Position numbers and translations under genes: made by a program. Positions 50,382 through 51,808 of a DNA stretch of 51,808 nt are shown here, piece after piece. The stretch spans positions 1 through 51,808 of the forward strand of contig CAKZKQ010000064.1 in the NCBI GenBank assembly GCA_937123825.1. The letters run 5' to 3'. How positions within the stretch are numbered: the first letter of the stretch is position 1; each line of letters opens with the position of its first letter. A model generated the notes under the pieces. It was not told the DNA's origin. It did not search any database and saw only the letters and a list, made by a program, of their open reading frames with translations. The DNA comes from an uncultured Pseudomonadota bacterium. Its GTDB lineage: Bacteria > Myxococcota_A > Bradymonadia > Bradymonadales > GCA-2716585.

Positions 50382-51734
50382 TCAGTGTTCAGGTGGTGAT
50401 GTGTTTGAGGTTGAGGGTTGTGGGTAAACAAAGATGTCCAGGGCGCCGGCACCTTCCAGTCCGCCTTCCTTGGCGCGCAGTGAGGCGACCACCAGCCCTG
50501 GGCGCCGCCCCGGACCAAGGCGCTGACCCGGTGCCATATGCCAGCCCAGCCACTGCGAGGGTCTGCTGCCCACGCGCTCGGTCAATATCTCACCGGTCGC
50601 CCCTGAGCGGATCTCAAAACGCCCGGCGCGCTTGGCGCCGGCGTGCTCATGCCAGGGCGCTCCTATGGCCAGATCTCCGATGCCGTCCCCGTCGTAGTCG
50701 CCAGCGCGAGAGAGCATGCGCCCATAAAGCTCACCGCGCTGACGCCCCTTCCAGTGGCGCAGCACAGCGCCGTCCGCGCCCGAGTAGATGGTGACCGTGC
50801 CCTCCAAAGGACCCTCTTCGGCGCGGGTGTAGACCGCCGAAACCGCGATCTCTGCCCTACCATCGCCGTTGAGGTCCCCCAGCCCGCACACCATCTCGCC
50901 AAAAAGAGCCCCCTGGTGCGCCCCCTCCCAGCGGTGCAAGACCTTACCGGTCCCCGACGACATCACGCGCGCGGCGCCCACTGTGTGTCCGGCGTCTGTG
51001 GTCGTCATCGGTGCCCCCACCACAAAGTCCTGGCGCCCGTCTCCGTCCAGATCTGGCACGGTGGACAGCCGCCACCCATGGGCATCGCGGGCCACCCCCG
51101 AGGTGTAGACCTGCAATGTCTCTCCCGTGCGGCCGCTGATCAGGTGCACCTCACCTTGCTCTCTCCCTGGAGCGCCCACAAAGAGGTCTGCCACCCCGTC
51201 GCCGTTGTGATCCTCGGCCACCGCCATGTCCCAACCCAGGTTCTGCCTGGGCTTGCCGTGTCGAGTCCACAGCGCGCTCTTGCTTGCCGTGCTGTAGGCG
51301 TAGAGGATCCCGCTTTGCTCGGTGTGCCCCGCGGGCGCGGCCATGATCACATCGGCCAAACCGTCGCCGTTCACATCGGGCAGCAGCACCACCGACTGAC
51401 CAAGCATCCCATCGCGAAACTGGCCCTTTTGCCCATGGATGTGCTTGCCATCGGCGCCCGACCACACATGCGCTGCCCCATTCTGGCCATTGTCGCCATC
51501 AAAACGGGTCCCCGCAGCAATGTCATCAACGCCGTCCCCATCCACATCCAGCGGGCTCTCAAAGCGAAACCCAAGCTCGCCGTTTTCCAACGCCCCCGCG
51601 ATATGCAGCACCGGCTCCATGGCGGCCTTTGCCGGCTCACCGGACTTGATCGGAGCCGGATCGGCGGCCGGCGGCTGACACGCACAAGCCACCAGCGCCA
51701 GGATTGTCAATGTCAGACAGAACCTGGGTTTCAC
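50382..51734 (-). CDS. FG-GAP (integrin-like beta-propeller) lipoprotein
   Basis: The start is probably GTG 51734 (a TTG at 51746 is the alternative); both lack an ideal site. The product is 450 residues. The signal ends LVAC (C17). About seven FG-GAP units follow, each with a calcium loop such as DVDGDGVDDIA, DVNGDGLADVI, DHNGDGVADLFVG, DLDGDGRQDFVVG, DLNGDGRAEIA and DYDGDGIGDLAIG, as in integrin alpha chains. The last unit has lost its Asp loop (RLGPGRRPGLVVA). It is probably a surface-displayed propeller for adhesion or binding. It lies 78 bases upstream of the OmpA-like gene and could share a transcript with it. Confidence 0.88.
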   Translation of the reverse strand: MKPRFCLTLTILALVACACQPPAADPAPIKSGEPAKAAMEPVLHIAGALENGELGFRFESPLDVDGDGVDDIAAGTRFDGDNGQNGAAHVWSGADGKHIHGQKGQFRDGMLGQSVVLLPDVNGDGLADVIMAAPAGHTEQSGILYAYSTASKSALWTRHGKPRQNLGWDMAVAEDHNGDGVADLFVGAPGREQGEVHLISGRTGETLQVYTSGVARDAHGWRLSTVPDLDGDGRQDFVVGAPMTTTDAGHTVGAARVMSSGTGKVLHRWEGAHQGALFGEMVCGLGDLNGDGRAEIAVSAVYTRAEEGPLEGTVTIYSGADGAVLRHWKGRQRGELYGRMLSRAGDYDGDGIGDLAIGAPWHEHAGAKRAGRFEIRSGATGEILTERVGSRPSQWLGWHMAPGQRLGPGRRPGLVVASLRAKEGGLEGAGALDIFVYPQPSTSNTSPPEH

Positions 51735-51808
51735 GGCACCATCCAACGCATTTGTCGCCGCAGCGAAGTCAAAAATAGCCGCAACATGCCCGCCTCCGTC
51801 GCCGTCAA

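Noticed and set aside
1..51808. Insertion sequences, integrases or prophage genes.
   Set aside because: No transposase, integrase or phage structural motif was found in any frame read.

Overview
The window is high-GC, gene-dense bacterial DNA. Asn-rich linkers in surface lipoproteins, several FG-GAP and thrombospondin type 3 (Ca-binding) secreted proteins, a large SpvB/RHS protein, flagellar genes and a sigma54 activator together suggest a Myxococcota-type delta-proteobacterium, perhaps a Bradymonadia member. This taxonomic reading is inference from protein style; no marker was aligned.

Bases 1-15,074 are a nucleic-acid defence island. A tightly overlapping plus-strand operon encodes an Eco57I-type adenine methyltransferase (5' end outside the window), a 2121-residue DUF1998-type SF2 helicase with a probable C-terminal PD-(D/E)XK nuclease, and a UvrD-like SF1 helicase whose N-terminus looks RelE/ParE-like. 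It converges on a DNA2-like RecB-type nuclease/SF1 helicase. The methyltransferase carries three QxxLF pentapeptides (possible sliding-clamp motifs) in a disordered linker, and its recognition half is AT-rich as if exchanged. The set recalls DISARM and BREX in logic but matches no gene set I can name.

Bases 15,256-24,390 hold seven tandem paralogues, each with a shared N-terminal domain of about 75-80 residues that I do not recognise, followed by 8-15 ribonuclease-inhibitor-type leucine-rich repeats of 27 residues (about 84 in total). They lack signal peptides and an NTPase. The first is divergent from the nuclease-helicase. A palindromic terminator and a tRNA-Ala(GGC) gene close this half.

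Bases 24,716-27,414 encode a coupled pair: a TSP3 lipoprotein and a membrane-anchored helical protein. Bases 27,954-32,845 form a flagellar block: an NtrC-type activator, a secreted helical-repeat protein, flgB, flgC and fliE. Bases 33,110-39,391 encode one exported SpvB/FG-GAP/RHS protein whose C-terminal domain has His and Cys motifs of clan CD cysteine peptidases.

Bases 39,504-51,734 are all on the minus strand and mostly envelope or housekeeping: a K+-channel-like protein with RCK domains but no GYG filter, an L,D-transpeptidase with a Glu/Gly-rich tail, a BNR-type lipoprotein, aspS, a TauD-like dioxygenase, an OmpA/TSP3 protein and an FG-GAP lipoprotein. No insertion sequence, integrase, CRISPR array or rRNA was seen.
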